Below are positions 1-7,667 of a DNA stretch of 64,000 nt, piece after piece. The notes under the pieces were generated by a model. That model was not told the DNA's origin. It was given only the letters and a program-made list of their open reading frames with translations, and did no database searches. Source of the stretch: Micromonospora pallida (GTDB lineage: Bacteria > Actinomycetota > Actinomycetes > Mycobacteriales > Micromonosporaceae); contig NZ_FMHW01000002.1 in assembly GCF_900090325.1 (NCBI RefSeq), positions 6,139,001-6,203,000 on the forward strand, given 5' to 3'. The translations under genes were made by a program, and so were the position numbers. Within the stretch, counting starts at the first letter, position 1; each line of letters begins with the position of its first letter.

Positions 1-144
1 GAGCTCGGAGGCGGTCACGCCGAGTTCCAGGGCGGCGGCGTGCAGGACGCGGCGGGTCTCGTTGAACCAGTGCGAGAGGGAGACGTTGTCGGTGAGGGCG
101 TCGGCACCGGTGAAGATGCCGCGCTGATCGTTGATGCCTGCCAT
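1..144 (-). CDS. Partial hypothetical protein of the integrative element
   Basis: The 5' 48 codons of a minus-strand gene run off the left edge of the window. It begins with ATG at 144; the visible protein starts MAGINDQRGIFTGADALTD and continues with an acidic/hydrophobic helix-like stretch. A GGAAGGGAACC-type ribosome site precedes the start. No family is recognised. It follows the DUF5706-like gene in the same direction, so it may be the next member of the element's transfer or accessory operon. A reading on the opposite strand covers this stretch but lacks natural protein composition. Confidence 0.55.
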   Translation of the reverse strand, partial: MAGINDQRGIFTGADALTDNVSLSHWFNETRRVLHAAALELGVTASEL

Positions 145-290
145 GCTGATGGTTCCCTTCCGGGGAGGGCCGGGCGCGGGTCGTTGTCGAGGCGTGCACC
201 GCGCCCGGCGCGAACAGGGGTGGGCCGGTTGGCCCCCGCACCCACCCACCCGGCAGCGCGGGTCGGTGGGCACGGCCGGGAAACCGGCGG

Positions 291-761
291 TCAGCGCAGG
301 ATGAGGGCGAGCAGGGCCGTGACGGCGGTGCCGACCAGCCCGGCCACCAGCAGATCCACGGCGAGGCGAACCCGCCGGTACTTGCGCATCGCCGTGCGGG
401 ACAGCCACACCAGATGGCGGGCCTGCTCGGCGGTGGTGACCAGGGGCGGGGCGGTGGCCTCGGTCATGAGGTCCCCCGGCACGGCGGTGGCGTAGTGGAC
501 CAGGCCGTGACTGCCGCCGAGGGACGGCCGGACGGCGCAGGCCAGCAGCGCGACGGCGGTGCCGACCAGGGCGACCGTGACCACCCCGGCGGCCATCGCC
601 AATGCGGGCAGGTCAGCGCGGGCCAGGACGGCTACGCCGACGGTGACGGCCGCTCCGGCGACGGCCATCAGGGTGGATGCCTTGCTGTCGACGCGGACCA
701 GTTCGGCCCGTACCTCCGTCTGTCGGGCGGTGAACCATTCCGGATCGGGTACTGGCACCAT
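291..761 (-). CDS. Pycsar-effector-like (DUF5706-type) membrane protein
   Basis: 156 residues. The N-terminal region (1-28) is an amphipathic helix with the pattern ARQTEVRAELVRVDSKAS, followed by two adjacent transmembrane segments (about 31-50 and 55-77), a soluble linker, and a last transmembrane segment (about 133-154). This is the layout of the Pycsar effector/DUF5706 membrane proteins often found on actinobacterial plasmids and AICEs. The ATG at 761 has a strong GAGGAGG site. It lies downstream of the coupled small-protein operon with about 90 nt spacing. No nucleotide cyclase is visible nearby, so a cyclic-nucleotide-gated killing role is family-level inference only; a plasmid-spread role is the alternative. 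Confidence 0.6.
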   Translation of the reverse strand: MVPVPDPEWFTARQTEVRAELVRVDSKASTLMAVAGAAVTVGVAVLARADLPALAMAAGVVTVALVGTAVALLACAVRPSLGGSHGLVHYATAVPGDLMTEATAPPLVTTAEQARHLVWLSRTAMRKYRRVRLAVDLLVAGLVGTAVTALLALILR

Positions 762-850
762 CAGAGGTGCCCTCCTCTCATCGCAGGGTTGGGTGCAAGG
801 CCGGCGGCACAGCGGGTTGTCTAGGCCGAGTGCTGTGCCGCCGGGCGTAG

Positions 851-1705
851 CTACTGGTCCGCGTGCATCAGGTGCGCCAGGGCCGCGCCCATGCCGAGCA
901 CGGCCACGGGCAGGCAGGCCACGAGGGTGGTGATCCACCACGGGGCGGACGTGACCCCGGCGGCGATGAGCAGGTGGTAGGCCACCTGGCCGAGAGCGCC
1001 GATGCCGAGGGAACCGAGGGCGGACCACTTCGCGAACCGGGCCGCCCGGACCGGCACCCGGCCGGACAGCCACACATAGAGCGCGTACGCCCCGTACGTC
1101 TCCACCCCGATGGGGAGGGTGATGGCGGTGTCGATGACCCACCCGGACCCGATACCGGGCAGCAGGTTGACCTTCCCGAACCCGGTGAGCTTCCCCAGCC
1201 CAACCCACCCGCCCCAGATCGCGACGAACGCGGGGAGCGCGAGGAGGATCACGGGCCACACCACCGCCCGCCGCGACCGGGCGGGACTGATCTTCGTGTC
1301 CGGGCTTTCGACCGTGCTGATCTGCTCGGTCGGCTCGACGGCCACCACCGGCAGGGCGGGTTCCGGGTCCGGCGTGGGCGGGTCGGTCCGGTCGGGCGTG
1401 GCCGGGTCCGTCTCGGTGGTGTCGGTGTCCGGGGCGGGGTCGATCGGGAACAGCGTGGGCCGCTCTGCCAGGCTGCCGCGTACCACCATCGCGGCGTGCA
1501 TGCGGTCGGTCCGGGCCTGCTGGTCACGCTCGTCGCGCAACAGGGTCAGCAGTTCGTTGGCCTTCTCCGACCCGATCCGGAACCGCTTCATCAGCCGATT
1601 CCGCGACGGCAGACCACCCAACTCGTGAGCGAGCTTCCGGGCCGCCGGAAGCAGGTCTTCCACCGGCTGCGGGTAACGGGTGCCGTTGATGGCGGGAGCG
1701 GTCAT
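851..1705 (-). CDS. Multi-pass membrane protein with N-terminal replication/HTH-like region (Spd-like)
   Basis: 284 residues starting at ATG 1705, which overlaps the preceding stop as ATGA. Residues 1-75 form a soluble helical region resembling DNA-binding segments of AICE proteins (PSRNRLMKRFRIGSEKANEL). Residues 90-150 are a Pro/Thr/Asp-rich linker. The C-terminal half has four hydrophobic segments, including WPVILLALPAFVAIWGGW and the terminal VACLPVAVLGMGAALAHL. The topology matches the DUF2637/Spd-type plasmid spread proteins of actinomycete integrative elements. It probably acts in mycelial spread or in anchoring element DNA to the membrane. The family assignment is by architecture only. 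Confidence 0.6.
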   Translation of the reverse strand: MTAPAINGTRYPQPVEDLLPAARKLAHELGGLPSRNRLMKRFRIGSEKANELLTLLRDERDQQARTDRMHAAMVVRGSLAERPTLFPIDPAPDTDTTETDPATPDRTDPPTPDPEPALPVVAVEPTEQISTVESPDTKISPARSRRAVVWPVILLALPAFVAIWGGWVGLGKLTGFGKVNLLPGIGSGWVIDTAITLPIGVETYGAYALYVWLSGRVPVRAARFAKWSALGSLGIGALGQVAYHLLIAAGVTSAPWWITTLVACLPVAVLGMGAALAHLMHADQ

Positions 1706-2043
1706 CAGGCCACCGCCACATCGGTCAGCGCGGCCACCGTGGACGCGTCCAGAGGCGACACGTCGACGGCCTCGGTGGCGTCGGCGTAGATCTCCCAGCC
1801 GTGCCACGTCGGGTAGGCGTACATCGACCGGACCGGGCGACCCTCGCTGTCGGTGCGCTCCCGCTCGGCGGTCAGCAAGTCCGGAGCGTTCAGCCCGGCG
1901 GCGTCGAGCCAAGTGCGCAGTTCCGCGACCGTGGCGAACGTGATGGCCATGGACGCGTGGTCGCCATGAACGCGGATGCCGGTCGGGGCGGCGAGCAACA
2001 GCAGCTCAGCCATCACCGCGCGGTGGCTCCTGCGGGCAGTCAT
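1705..2043 (-). CDS. Hypothetical AICE protein, 112 aa
   Basis: Starts at ATG 2043 behind a good AAGGAGA site. It overlaps the upstream 36-codon gene by 4 nt (ATGA) and the downstream membrane gene by ATGA. The protein begins MTARRSHRAVMAELLLLAAP and contains a compact alpha/beta domain with a conserved-looking HGWEIYADATEAVDV segment. Proteins of this type (a short domain predicting a strand-helix-strand fold, with LRTWLDAAGL) are common in AICE operons and have no assigned function. Tight coupling implies stoichiometric production with its neighbours. Confidence 0.65.
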   Translation of the reverse strand: MTARRSHRAVMAELLLLAAPTGIRVHGDHASMAITFATVAELRTWLDAAGLNAPDLLTAERERTDSEGRPVRSMYAYPTWHGWEIYADATEAVDVSPLDASTVAALTDVAVA

Positions 2044-2150
2044 CGAAGCGTCTCCTTCATCGTCGGGGCAGGCGTGTTCAGGGCGTGGGCGAGGGCGAAC
2101 GGGGCGAGCATCACGGCGGGGCCGCCGAGCAGGATCAACAGCAGGATCAC
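2040..2150 (-). CDS. 36-aa small membrane protein
   Basis: A very short gene with start GTG at 2150 and stop overlapping the next ATG (ATGA at 2040-2043). A clear GGAGGT lies 5 nt before the GTG, and that GTG overlaps the stop of the upstream RRQRL-type gene. The product starts VILLLILLGGPAVMLAPFAL, a single transmembrane helix, and ends in a short polar tail ending KETLR. Overlaps at both ends plus the strong ribosome site make it convincing despite its size. Function is unknown; small single-pass proteins in transfer operons often assist membrane complexes. Confidence 0.65.
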   Translation of the reverse strand: MILLLILLGGPAVMLAPFALAHALNTPAPTMKETLR

Positions 2151-2515
2151 GAGGTACCTCCGTAGGCACAGTCGGTGCACTCACCGAGCGAGCGCGGGAT
2201 GTAGTACGGCCGCACATCGCGGCACGTCGGACACGTCCGCCGGGCGATCAGCGCGGCCCGGACGGCGCGCATCTGCGCGGGGGTGGCGGTGCGCTTCGGT
2301 CGGGCCAGGTCCAGCCGGTACAGGTAGGCGGCACGGGTGCCGCCAATGCCGCGCCAGAGAACCTGAGCGGCCACCGGCTGACCGGCGGGCCGTAGGCCGG
2401 CGGCACGCAGTTGGCGGCGGGTGGCGTAGCCGGGCGGGGCACCTCTCCACCAGTAGGTGGGGATGCCGTACCGCGACCCGTCCGGGTCCCAGTAGGCGGC
2501 GCGGATGCGGCCCAT
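2147..2515 (-). CDS. RRQRL-motif zinc-binding protein
   Basis: 122 residues. It has the TRRQLRAAGLRPAGQPVAAQ motif (about 32-51) typical of the RRQRL-motif family of actinobacterial element proteins, then a basic linker, and a C-terminal CPTC...CTDC tetracysteine zinc site. The start ATG 2515 overlaps the upstream stop as ATGA, and its own stop overlaps the next GTG. The family occurs almost only on AICEs and plasmids. It is presumed to be a nucleic-acid-binding accessory protein, but its role is uncharacterised. Confidence 0.75.
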   Translation of the reverse strand: MGRIRAAYWDPDGSRYGIPTYWWRGAPPGYATRRQLRAAGLRPAGQPVAAQVLWRGIGGTRAAYLYRLDLARPKRTATPAQMRAVRAALIARRTCPTCRDVRPYYIPRSLGECTDCAYGGTS

Positions 2516-2874
2516 CAGGCCGCGCGGGACGAGCCGACGGGGCAGCCGTAGACGGCCCGGTGCGACACCTGCTCACCACCGCAGTCCCGGCAGCGCAGGA
2601 CCTTGCAGCCGTACGCGCAGTCCGTCGTCAGGGCCACCTCGACCAGCCGGCAGACGTGCCCGTGCTGGCGAGCGGTCAACTCGGCGGCGGTCCGGGTCAC
2701 TCGGGCCTCGGCGCGGCGTACCCGTCGCCAGTCCATCGCGGACGGGCCACCGTGGTCCTCGGCGTAGATCAGGCTGATCGCAGCGTCGAGCACGTCGAGT
2801 TCGGCGGCGATCAGCGGCCACTCGACGTCGATCGCGTCCAGGTCAGCGGCCGACGGTCCCTGGTCGTGGTTCAC
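2515..2874 (-). CDS. DUF6284-type protein with C-terminal zinc site
   Basis: 119 residues from GTG 2874, which overlaps the upstream stop as GTGA. The N-terminal helical region (SAADLDAIDVEWPLIAAELD, then DWRRVRRAEARVTR) matches DUF6284, a small actinobacterial element family. The C-terminus adds CAYGCKVLRCRDCGGE, a putative four-cysteine zinc ribbon. Together with its neighbours it forms a row of small zinc proteins in one translationally coupled operon. Function is unknown. Confidence 0.65.
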   Translation of the reverse strand: MNHDQGPSAADLDAIDVEWPLIAAELDVLDAAISLIYAEDHGGPSAMDWRRVRRAEARVTRTAAELTARQHGHVCRLVEVALTTDCAYGCKVLRCRDCGGEQVSHRAVYGCPVGSSRAA

Positions 2875-3038
2875 TTCGCTCGGTTCCTTCCGGTACGGCG
2901 AGAGCGGGCCGGCTGCCGGCAGGACCGGCAGCGGCGCTCATCGGTAGCCAGCGGGGCAGGGTGTCCGCACCCGTTGCAGGTGCGCCATACGGCGCTGGAC
3001 TTCGTCGTGACACGCACACACGCGGCGAGCACGGTCAT
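2871..3038 (-). CDS. 55-aa zinc-ribbon protein, first gene of coupled operon
   Basis: Starts at ATG 3038 with AGGTG 9 nt upstream; the stop overlaps the GTG of the DUF6284 gene. The protein has CNGCGHPAP and CRSCRQPARSRR, i.e. CxxC-x(n)-CxxC, followed by an Arg-rich tail: a minimal nucleic-acid-binding zinc ribbon. It is the promoter-proximal gene of a chain of six genes (3038 down to 851) linked by 4-nt overlaps. Too short for many gene finders, but supported by coupling, ribosome site and paired cysteines. Confidence 0.6.
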   Translation of the reverse strand: MTVLAACVRVTTKSSAVWRTCNGCGHPAPLATDERRCRSCRQPARSRRTGRNRAK

Positions 3039-3348
3039 AGCGGGATCACCTCTCCCCAGGTCAGATCAGGTGGATAGCCAGGGCAGGAAGCCCGCCGGGT
3101 CGGCGGGTAGCCGTGGCTGCTGGATCGGTGGCAGAAGCGAAACCGCGCGCCGGACCCGTCCACTCGGCCCGCTCGCCCGGGACATACCGGGGTCGACCAC
3201 CATGTGGCTCAATGCGGGCATACCGCAGACGGATCTACGCGGCGCTTCTGCTGTGAAGTTCTCAATGAACGAGTGCGCGGCAGCCCGTACGCGAACGCCG
3301 CAGCCGAAGCCGCAACGCCGACGCCGACAACCAACCGGCTTGTCGTTC
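3039..3348. other. Divergent intergenic region between small-protein operon and GntR gene
   Basis: No convincing gene. It should carry the leftward promoter of the six-gene operon; the reading frames here have shadow-like composition. The operator cluster lies at its right edge. Confidence 0.4.
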
Positions 3349-3439
3349 CTGGCTAGCCAGGTTCGATGAGATGACGGTAGGGGTGCTTGGCTAGTCAGGT
3401 CAAGCCTGCGCGGCAAACTTTCCCAACTTGGCTAGTCAG
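3349..3439. promoter_or_regulatory. Three palindromic operators upstream of the GntR gene
   Basis: Three copies of a (T/C)TGGCTAG(C/T)CAG element: a perfect 12-bp palindrome CTGGCTAGCCAG at 3349-3360, and CTTGGCTAGTCAG at 3386-3398 and 3427-3439. Spacing is 37-41 bp. The last copy sits just upstream of a TACCGT -10-like hexamer that ends 6 nt before the GTG start at 3455. This is the expected position for autoregulation by the GntR protein and for control of the divergent operon. Confidence 0.7.
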
Positions 3440-3454
3440 AGCTACCGTGGACGA

Positions 3455-4321
3455 GTGAGCCAAGACCTTGACTTCCTCGGTCAGCTAGACCCCGACGACC
3501 CGAAACAGGCATCGCAGCAAATCGCCAACAAGCTGCGGGCCGCCATCCTCACGCGCCGACTCGCTCCCGGCGACAAGCTGCCGTCACAGCCCGAACTAGC
3601 AGCCCGCTACGGCGTGGCACGGGAGACCGTCAAGCGTGCCCTAGACCTACTCAGGGCAGAGCGACTGATCGTGTCCCGGCAGGGGAGCGGCGCGTTCGTC
3701 CGCGCGCAGACGCAACGGGCCGTTGAGCTGCGTCCGCACATCGAAGCCACGTTTGAGCGGCCCCACGTCACCATCGATTTCGCCGGCTTCTCCGGCGAGA
3801 CGCTGCGAGACGCGCTCGCCGAAGCACTCGACAAGGTCCGTGTCGGACGGCTGGCGCCGGAGACGATCGCCGTGCGGGTTCTGATCTCCGACATGACCGT
3901 CCCGATGGCGCTACCTGCACGGGCCGAGACGCAAGCCGACGACCCGGCCGTACGCGAACGCGCCGAGCGCATCACCCGCCGTGCGGCAGACGGCATCATC
4001 GACCAGGTCACCGAGCTGGGCGACCTCGGCCTTATCCGGTCGACCACCGTCGAGGTACGGATGCACCGGGCATCTCCGCTATTCAAGCTCTACATCCTCA
4101 ACGGCGAAGAGGTGTTCTACGGCTTCTACCCGGTCGTTGAGCGCACCGTCTCGGTTAAGGGCGAGCCCATGGCTATTTACGACCTGATGGGCAAGGACGT
4201 ACCGCTGTTCCACTACGCGGTGACTGACGACGACACCTCCCACGGCACACAGTTCGTGGAAGCGTCCCGCCAGTGGTTCGACTCGGTGTGGTCGACCATC
4301 GCCTACCGATACGACGGATGA
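3455..4321 (+). CDS. GntR-family transcriptional regulator of the element (KorSA-like)
   Basis: 288 residues. Residues about 15-85 are a winged helix (QIANKLRAAILTRRLAPGDK, then LPSQPELAARYGVARETVKR). The C-terminal effector domain (about 100-285) includes the paired strands VEVRMHRASPLFKLYILN. Start GTG 3455 is chosen because it lies 6 nt after TACCGT (leaderless pattern) and because the operator overlaps any longer start. AICE GntR proteins such as KorSA of pSAM2 repress transfer/replication activators. The ATGA overlap with the HAD gene suggests co-translation. Confidence 0.8.
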   Translation: MSQDLDFLGQLDPDDPKQASQQIANKLRAAILTRRLAPGDKLPSQPELAARYGVARETVKRALDLLRAERLIVSRQGSGAFVRAQTQRAVELRPHIEATFERPHVTIDFAGFSGETLRDALAEALDKVRVGRLAPETIAVRVLISDMTVPMALPARAETQADDPAVRERAERITRRAADGIIDQVTELGDLGLIRSTTVEVRMHRASPLFKLYILNGEEVFYGFYPVVERTVSVKGEPMAIYDLMGKDVPLFHYAVTDDDTSHGTQFVEASRQWFDSVWSTIAYRYDG

Positions 4322-5007
4322 GCGCCGACCTTCACCGGCTCATGGCCGGTATCGGTGCGATCCTGCTCGACTTCGACGGGCCGGTGTGCAGCATCTTCGC
4401 CAACTACCCAGCGCCGAAGGTTGCCGCCGAACTGGTCGACGTGCTCCGGCGGCGCGGTGTCGACGTGCCGCCCGACCTGGCCAGCGAGCCGGACCCGCTA
4501 GAGGTGCTCCGGCGCACCGGTGCGACCGGCGACCAGGACGCCACGCGGGCCGTAGAGGACGCACTCTGCGCAGCCGAGCGCCGCGCCGTCGAGACTGCCG
4601 AACCCACGCCGTACGGCCGTGAGGTCATCGTCGCGGCCCGGCAGGCTGGCGTGCCGGTGGCGGTGGTCAGTAACAACTCCGCCGACGCGGTGACCGCCTA
4701 TTTAACAGCGCATCGGCTGGCCGGATACGTGTCGCCAGTCGTTGGGCGCGTGTACGCCAAGCCAGCTCGCATGAAACCTCATCCGGAACCTGTTCTGGAT
4801 GCCGTCCGCGCGCTTGGTGCGATTCCGAGTGACTGCGTTTTGATCGGCGACTCACTCTCGGATATCGAGGGGGCGCGGGCGGCAGGAGCCAGCGTGATCG
4901 GATATGCAAATCGGCCGTCCAAGGAAGATGCCTTCCGTATGGCCGGGGCGGACGCCGTAATCACATGCATGGGAATGGTGGCCGAGGCGTTAATGGAACG
5001 CCCCTGA
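4318..5007 (+). CDS. HAD-superfamily hydrolase
   Basis: 229 residues; ATG 4318 overlaps the GntR stop (ATGA). HAD motifs in order: motif I LLDFDGP (nucleophile Asp; the second Asp is also present), motif II VVSNNSADAV, motif III Lys in ARMKPHPEPV, motif IV GDSLSDIEGA. A cap region lies between I and II. It is a phosphoglycolate-phosphatase-like phosphatase. GntR-HAD pairs recur on actinomycete integrative elements, where the phosphatase may process a small-molecule signal sensed by the regulator; that role is inference. Confidence 0.85.
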   Translation: MSADLHRLMAGIGAILLDFDGPVCSIFANYPAPKVAAELVDVLRRRGVDVPPDLASEPDPLEVLRRTGATGDQDATRAVEDALCAAERRAVETAEPTPYGREVIVAARQAGVPVAVVSNNSADAVTAYLTAHRLAGYVSPVVGRVYAKPARMKPHPEPVLDAVRALGAIPSDCVLIGDSLSDIEGARAAGASVIGYANRPSKEDAFRMAGADAVITCMGMVAEALMERP

Positions 5008-5040
5008 CCTTATATGGATGGCGTTCGCAAAACAGGAACA

Positions 5041-5068
5041 GCGGGGGCAGGATCAATCCTGCCCCCGC
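5041..5068. terminator. Bidirectional terminator between convergent genes
   Basis: Perfect inverted repeat of GCGGGGGCAGGAT with its complement and almost no loop, between the convergent HAD and XRE/ImmA genes. It lacks a T-run on either side, usual for actinomycetes. Confidence 0.75.
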
Positions 5069-5076
5069 CGCTGGAA

Positions 5077-6192
5077 TTACCAGAGCCGGGCATCCGCTGG
5101 AGGCATTGAAACGGCATGTAGATGCCGCTTCGGCTCCACGGTGCGTAGCTTGCTTGGCGCTTCTCCGAAGTAGACTTCTGCGAGCTTGTGCTCATTCAAT
5201 ACCATGAGCTTTGCTACTTCTTCTCGCGAATATTTGAGATTGCTTAAGTAGTGCTCAATGAGGTACCGCATCAGTCTGGGTTCTTCCGAATCGAATTCGC
5301 CTGGCTCATTCTTTCTTCCGCCTGGCAGCTTCGACAGTTGAATGTAGAATGTTCGGTACTGGCGTTCGGTGATGGTCCCCAGGTCGTTCGCGCGCTTGAC
5401 CAGGGCGGCGAGCGATACGCGCCATTTTGCCTTGAGGGCTCCGAGTTCGCGGAATCGGAGCCCTCGCAAGTCAGGTCGGATGTCCTGTGTAGGCATGAGC
5501 AGCGCTGATGCGAAAGCATCGGCGTCACGCTCCATGTCGTCGGACGCTGACCCGTTGTGCATTACCAGATGGCCCAGTTCATGTGCCAAAGCGAAGCGAC
5601 GTGCGGATGCCGGAAGCATTCCGTTCAGAACAATGACATGTCGCCCTGCCATGCCAGGCATCGAAACTGCGGACAGTTTCTCATGGCCAAGGTCTGTCAC
5701 GAAGACAGGTATCCCGGTCGCCTCAATCAATGCAACGAGATTCGGCAAAGGGCCGGGTGGAATGCGCCATGTAGCACGAACGAACTGTGCCGCACTTTGC
5801 GGGTCCCACGACTCGTCGGTTGGGCAGAACGGGAATGGCGCGGCCGAGTCAAATTCCAGCGTACGAAGTAGGCGAACGGCCTCAAGTCGTCGGACGTTCG
5901 CCAGTGCGTTAGCCTTCTTGAGCGGCTTTACTGGAAGCGTTAGACGCTTCTTATGGTAGAAATCGACGAAGCCTTCACCAAGCACCTCTTCTCTTTGAGA
6001 GAAAAATTCGATAGGAACCCCGCATGCCTTGGCGAGTTGTTCCAAAACATCGCGTTGAGGTTTTTCGAATCCGTTTTCAATCTTCGAAATCTGGCTTTGA
6101 GAAATGCCAGCAAGATGCGCAAGGGCGCTTTGCGTCAGGCCTTCTGATTCTCGCGCCAATGTAACCATGCGAGCATTAAACTCATCGGCCAT
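5077..6192 (-). CDS. XRE regulator fused to ImmA/IrrE metallopeptidase
   Basis: 371 residues. Residues 8-65 are a lambda-repressor-like HTH (LTQSALAHLAGISQSQISKI). Residues 150-270 are a COG2856/M78 peptidase with the zinc motif RFALAHELGHLVMH and the downstream metal-ligand region ERDADAFASALLMP. ImmA-type proteases cleave partner repressors on damage or element signals. ATG 6192 is preferred over the ATG two codons upstream because AAGGAGG then sits at 6-nt spacing. The gene overlaps the end of the upstream companion gene (6182-6192). Base composition is lower in GC than its neighbours, suggesting separate acquisition. Confidence 0.85.
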   Translation of the reverse strand: MADEFNARMVTLARESEGLTQSALAHLAGISQSQISKIENGFEKPQRDVLEQLAKACGVPIEFFSQREEVLGEGFVDFYHKKRLTLPVKPLKKANALANVRRLEAVRLLRTLEFDSAAPFPFCPTDESWDPQSAAQFVRATWRIPPGPLPNLVALIEATGIPVFVTDLGHEKLSAVSMPGMAGRHVIVLNGMLPASARRFALAHELGHLVMHNGSASDDMERDADAFASALLMPTQDIRPDLRGLRFRELGALKAKWRVSLAALVKRANDLGTITERQYRTFYIQLSKLPGGRKNEPGEFDSEEPRLMRYLIEHYLSNLKYSREEVAKLMVLNEHKLAEVYFGEAPSKLRTVEPKRHLHAVSMPPADARLW

Positions 6193-6775
6193 CACCATCC
6201 TCCTTGCGTGCTACACGGGCAATGCTGGGAAGCGCAGCGATCTCGGCCGAGCCTGAACCGGGGAGCGAAGGCAGGATCGGCGTAACAGGCGCAAGGACCC
6301 CCGCCGCCAGTTCGCGAAGATCGATAAACCACTCAACCTGACCCGCCACCTTGCGGACCAACACGATCTTGTCGACCCCTGCCTCCACCTTGTCGAGGAC
6401 GTAGCCGCAGGTCACATGTGCAAGCTGCGGCATGCCGTCGAGGAAGCCCTGCCCGGCCAGGCGGACCTGCGTCCGGGTGGGGTAGTTCCTCGGTGCCAGA
6501 GCGCGGCTGTGCTTCTTGAACCGGAGAAGCATCCGTTCGCGCAGGACGTACCCGGCCGAGCCCTGAAGCTCAGTGCGTCGTACGCCCTCCATCCCCTCGA
6601 CCAACGCTTCGTCGGCCCTTCGGATCATGTACTCCCAGACGATCGAGGCGCGCGCCCGAAACCCCCGCCGTCGACCTTCGTCGAGGTGATCTTGCCATGC
6701 CCCCTCGACGACCTCGATCAGCCTTTCGGCCCCCGCGACCCCCACGATCTTACGCGCCTCGGCTTCACTGAGCAC
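6182..6775 (-). CDS. Companion of the ImmA/IrrE regulator, unknown function
   Basis: 197 residues from GTG 6775, with AGGAGG at 5-nt spacing. The N-terminal helical part (ERLIEVVEGAWQDHLDEGRR) is followed by a basic region (LLRFKKHSRALAPRNYPTRT) and a beta-rich part with GYVLDKVEAGVDKIVLVRKV. No known domain is recognised. It is translationally coupled to the XRE-ImmA gene, which would be unusual for a bystander. It may be the peptidase substrate, an antitoxin, or the effector of the pair; the sequence does not decide. Confidence 0.6.
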   Translation of the reverse strand: MLSEAEARKIVGVAGAERLIEVVEGAWQDHLDEGRRRGFRARASIVWEYMIRRADEALVEGMEGVRRTELQGSAGYVLRERMLLRFKKHSRALAPRNYPTRTQVRLAGQGFLDGMPQLAHVTCGYVLDKVEAGVDKIVLVRKVAGQVEWFIDLRELAAGVLAPVTPILPSLPGSGSAEIAALPSIARVARKEDGDGR

Positions 6776-6801
6776 ATGAACCTCCTGTTCAGGGCGGGTC
6801 A

Positions 6802-6814
6802 GGAATATTATTCC
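6802..6814. promoter_or_regulatory. AT-rich palindromic operator
   Basis: The 13-bp perfect palindrome GGAATATTATTCC, an AT island in GC-rich DNA, 27 nt upstream of the GTG of the companion/XRE-ImmA operon. It could be the XRE binding site, overlapping the promoter. Confidence 0.5.
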
Positions 6815-7100
6815 GGGCCTGCGTCCAGGTGATCCTACGTGATGGGGGCGACAGCCGTGGGTCCGCCGCCCTCCTGTGGGGCGCTCGGCATGGGCGGTCG
6901 CGGGGCCGAACAGGGGGCGCGCCGCGCGCTGCCACAGCTCCTGTCGGTATCGCGGCGCCTACAGCCTTCGTGGTGGGCTGTGAGTCGGCGTGGTGGCGCG
7001 GAGCTGCATTGAGTCCGGTCGTCGGCGCGCGAAGGTCGAGACGTTCCAGGCTGCCCGGACGGATCTGGTGATCGCAAGTGGAGGCGAGCTCTTAGCCAGC

Positions 7101-7667
7101 ATGGTGGTCGTCCCCTATCATCCTGAGTGGCGCTCTCTACTGGATCGGAGTCACGGGTTGGCGTTCCTTGACTTGGCTGGCCACGCCGCAGATGTCTCCG
7201 CGATACCAGTAGCAGCAACTGGATTTGGATTGACGCTCTGGCAGCTTCGCAAAACGCGTAAAGCGGCGGAAGCTGCCAGAGATGCCGCAAAAACGGCACA
7301 AGCGGCTATATCGAGGAGCAATGTGCTCGTCTTGATTCCTCAGTTGCAGCGCACTGAAGAGGAACTGGAGCGAGCGGTGCTTGCAAAGTCGAAGCCGCTT
7401 ATTCGCTCTCATCTGCAAAGCTGGCGTTGGCAGGCAGGGCAGATGCGGGGGTTGCTGAAGTTCGGCGGGCTCGCTGGAGATGATCTGCTCACCGACATTC
7501 AGATCTCAGTTTCCGGAGCGTCGGAGATCGCTAGTGAGCTCGTTGGTTCGATTGATGTTGACTTGGCCGAGCTGACCAAACCTGTGCGCGAAGCTATAGC
7601 AAGAGTGACGAACGAACTGAGCGCCGTTGCTAGCATGCAGGGCATTCAGGCGGGAGGAAGTCAGTGA
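7101..7667 (+). CDS. Hypothetical protein with membrane segment and coiled coil
   Basis: About 188 residues if started at ATG 7101; the true start is unclear and could be up to 37 codons upstream. A hydrophobic segment (VSAIPVAATGFGLTLWQL) is followed by a basic/alanine coiled coil (RKTRKAAEAARDAAKTAQAA) and a helical C-terminal domain. This membrane-then-coil layout is common among uncharacterised actinobacterial proteins. Its stop overlaps the GTG of the next gene. No gene is seen in 6815-7100, which has atypical composition and may hold the promoter. Confidence 0.5.
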   Translation: MVVVPYHPEWRSLLDRSHGLAFLDLAGHAADVSAIPVAATGFGLTLWQLRKTRKAAEAARDAAKTAQAAISRSNVLVLIPQLQRTEEELERAVLAKSKPLIRSHLQSWRWQAGQMRGLLKFGGLAGDDLLTDIQISVSGASEIASELVGSIDVDLAELTKPVREAIARVTNELSAVASMQGIQAGGSQ

